DNA from: CAYRWR01 sp964537555
GTDB lineage: Bacteria; Spirochaetota; Brevinematia; Brevinematales; CAYRWR01
Reading direction: 5' to 3'
Assembly (NCBI GenBank): GCA_964537555.1
Contig: CAZIAD010000005.1
Coordinates: 1 to 64,000, forward strand
DNA length: 64,000 nucleotides
In this document: piece after piece, positions 62,823 to 64,000 of the stretch
Numbering within the stretch: position 1 is the stretch's first letter
How the letters are laid out: each line of letters opens with the position of its first letter
Translations under genes and position numbers: made by a program
The notes under the pieces: model-generated
Database searches by the model: none
Told to the model about the DNA's origin: nothing
Seen by the model: the letters and a program-made list of their open reading frames with translations, nothing else

Positions 62823-64000
62823 TCACCACAACCAGATCTTGATCCCGGCTCCCAGGCCCTCGTAGCGCAGGGCCTGGCCGGACAGGGCATCGCTAAAGGC
62901 CCAGCTATAATAGGCAGTAAATCCCAGCCAGCCCAGTTTGAGGTCTACACCGGCATTGAAGCGGATATTGTCCATCTGCACAGACTGCCCGGAGAGGCCT
63001 ATGTACCAGTCTGCGTTTCCATATAGCGAGAGACGCCGGAACAGGGGGAGTCTTACTCCGGCATTGAGGATGAGGGCCTCCTGTATTCCCCCGCCCTCCA
63101 GCAGGACATGGGGGTCCGGAGCCCCGGCGGCTGCAATATCGCATGCATAGCCCAGTCCCCACTCGAAGAATGAGACAGGGTGCAAAATGAGCTTGATATC
63201 ACTGATACGGTTAAAGCTCTGATAGATCATGGGATAGGCAGTGAGTCCGCTATAGGGGGAGAGGAATATGCCGGGGTCAGATACCAGCAGTTCGTTCATA
63301 ACATCACTGTTCAGGCTGCAGAAGCTCTCTGACCACTCCAGTGTCACGCCTTTCCAGGGGCGGTTCTGTTCCTTTTTGTTTTTAGTCCCTTTTTTCCGGG
63401 TAGCAGTGACCGGGCGGGTAGTGCCGGTTTTACTTTTGTAGGTTGACATGCTGGTACGGCTGTCACTGCTCTGAGTATAGGTAGAAGAAGGCACCTTTTT
63501 AGGGGGATAATAGGTGGAGGGGCAGGCGGGGTATTGGGAAGTGTCCCAGCGGTGGTCCTGGCCCATGGCAGAGTCGCTAATGAGGAAGTACTTATGCCTC
63601 AGTCCTCCGCTGTCGGGGACGGGATCGTCCCAGGTGACGTCTACCTGGTAATAACTGCCATTGATGCGGATGATATTCCAGGCATGTAAGCCTCTATCGA
63701 CATTGCCCGTCACTTTCACTGTATGTAAGCCTGCTCTTCTGGTTAATAACAAATAAGCTTTTGCATAACCGTCACAGACTCCAGTACCCAGAACAAGTAT
63801 CCCATAGGCACTTCCTGATAAAGGGGGTATAGTGTCATTATAATAATTATCAATATCATATCTGGTATGAAGTACCAGATAGTCATGGATGGCCTTGGCT
63901 TTTTGAAATTCTGTCATACCAGAATGCACCACATAACTCAGCACATAGTCAACTTTAGCTTCCAATAAAACACTCATTTGTCGAATTGTATCTTTATAAT
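62823..64000 (-). CDS. Transglutaminase-like protein with C-terminal beta-barrel (partial at right edge)
   Basis: The frame stays open to the window edge, so the N-terminus is missing. Counting from an internal Met at 63977, C68 in GTGVCDGYAKA, H98 in GLHAWNIIR and D113 in QVDVTWDD form a transglutaminase/protease triad. A Ser/Thr/Lys-rich linker (about 175-215) leads to a segment of alternating beta strands that ends in GAGIKIWLW, an outer-membrane beta-barrel type end with a terminal aromatic. The joining of a transglutaminase-like domain to a barrel points to surface display or envelope remodelling. Substrate unknown. Confidence 0.8.
   Translation of the reverse strand, partial: YKDTIRQMSVLLEAKVDYVLSYVVHSGMTEFQKAKAIHDYLVLHTRYDIDNYYNDTIPPLSGSAYGILVLGTGVCDGYAKAYLLLTRRAGLHTVKVTGNVDRGLHAWNIIRINGSYYQVDVTWDDPVPDSGGLRHKYFLISDSAMGQDHRWDTSQYPACPSTYYPPKKVPSSTYTQSSDSRTSMSTYKSKTGTTRPVTATRKKGTKNKKEQNRPWKGVTLEWSESFCSLNSDVMNELLVSDPGIFLSPYSGLTAYPMIYQSFNRISDIKLILHPVSFFEWGLGYACDIAAAGAPDPHVLLEGGGIQEALILNAGVRLPLFRRLSLYGNADWYIGLSGQSVQMDNIRFNAGVDLKLGWLGFTAYYSWAFSDALSGQALRYEGLGAGIKIWLW

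Noticed and set aside
1..64000. CRISPR array or cas genes
   Set aside because: No regularly spaced direct repeats with unique spacers and no Cas-like protein were seen on either strand.
1..64000. tRNA or rRNA genes
   Set aside because: No TTCRA T-loop with matching stems and no conserved rRNA stretch was found.

Overview
The window comes from a spirochaete chromosome of low to moderate GC. The best taxonomic marker is a flagellar filament sheath protein FlaA at 34156-35136, a spirochaete protein. It is supported by lipobox-type lipoproteins and by a ribosomal gene order without rpsD between rpsK and rpoA. The sequence is a scaffold: a run of ten N lies at 18938-18947.

Layout. (1) 1-14.9 kb is a compact minus-strand defence-type operon. 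In transcription order it encodes a very large SF2 helicase with a DUF1998-like C-terminal part and a Vsr-like tail, a SNF2-type helicase, an Eco57I-type N6-adenine DNA methyltransferase, two small proteins each with an R-x4-H HEPN motif, a gamma-glutamylcyclotransferase-like protein, and a NERD-domain SF1 helicase that runs off the left edge. Most genes overlap by 1-4 bases, and a TTGACA promoter lies upstream. The helicase/methylase core resembles class 1 DISARM, but DrmA and DrmB appear fused, the phospholipase-D-like DrmC is absent and the accessory genes differ. (2) 15-28 kb is an accessory region of small, mostly unrecognised genes, plus a DEDDh exonuclease, ankyrin-repeat proteins, two PD-(D/E)XK nuclease-like proteins, two proteins resembling the uracil-DNA-glycosylase fold, a beta-CASP MBL-fold hydrolase paired with an AAA ATPase, and a WYL-domain regulator. 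Six promoters here share one 33-base architecture: two TGNCA half-sites 10 bases apart and a -10 box at fixed distance. One precedes the WYL gene itself, so I infer an island-wide regulon. (3) 28.0-28.9 kb has no convincing gene and holds palindromes, short repeats and terminators; it looks like an island boundary. (4) 28.9-44 kb is ordinary chromosome: an ABC exporter, a ParB-like protein, a metallopeptidase-like lipoprotein, an endonuclease IV-like protein, flaA, a cell-wall amidase, coaX, gpsA, a CapA-like protein, gatB, an FMN-binding protein, a methyltransferase and hom. (5) 44.2-61.9 kb is the str-S10-spc-alpha supercluster on the minus strand, from rpsL to rplQ, without rpmD, rpsD or map. 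(6) 62-64 kb has a small membrane protein, a 500-base gene-free stretch with a short tandem repeat, and the C-terminal part of a transglutaminase/beta-barrel protein cut by the right edge.

How the parts fit. The left operon looks like a DNA-modification-based antiphage system with possible abortive HEPN RNases. The neighbouring island carries its own regulator and a shared promoter type, suggesting coordinated expression of several nucleic-acid-acting modules. The right half is core metabolism, envelope and translation.
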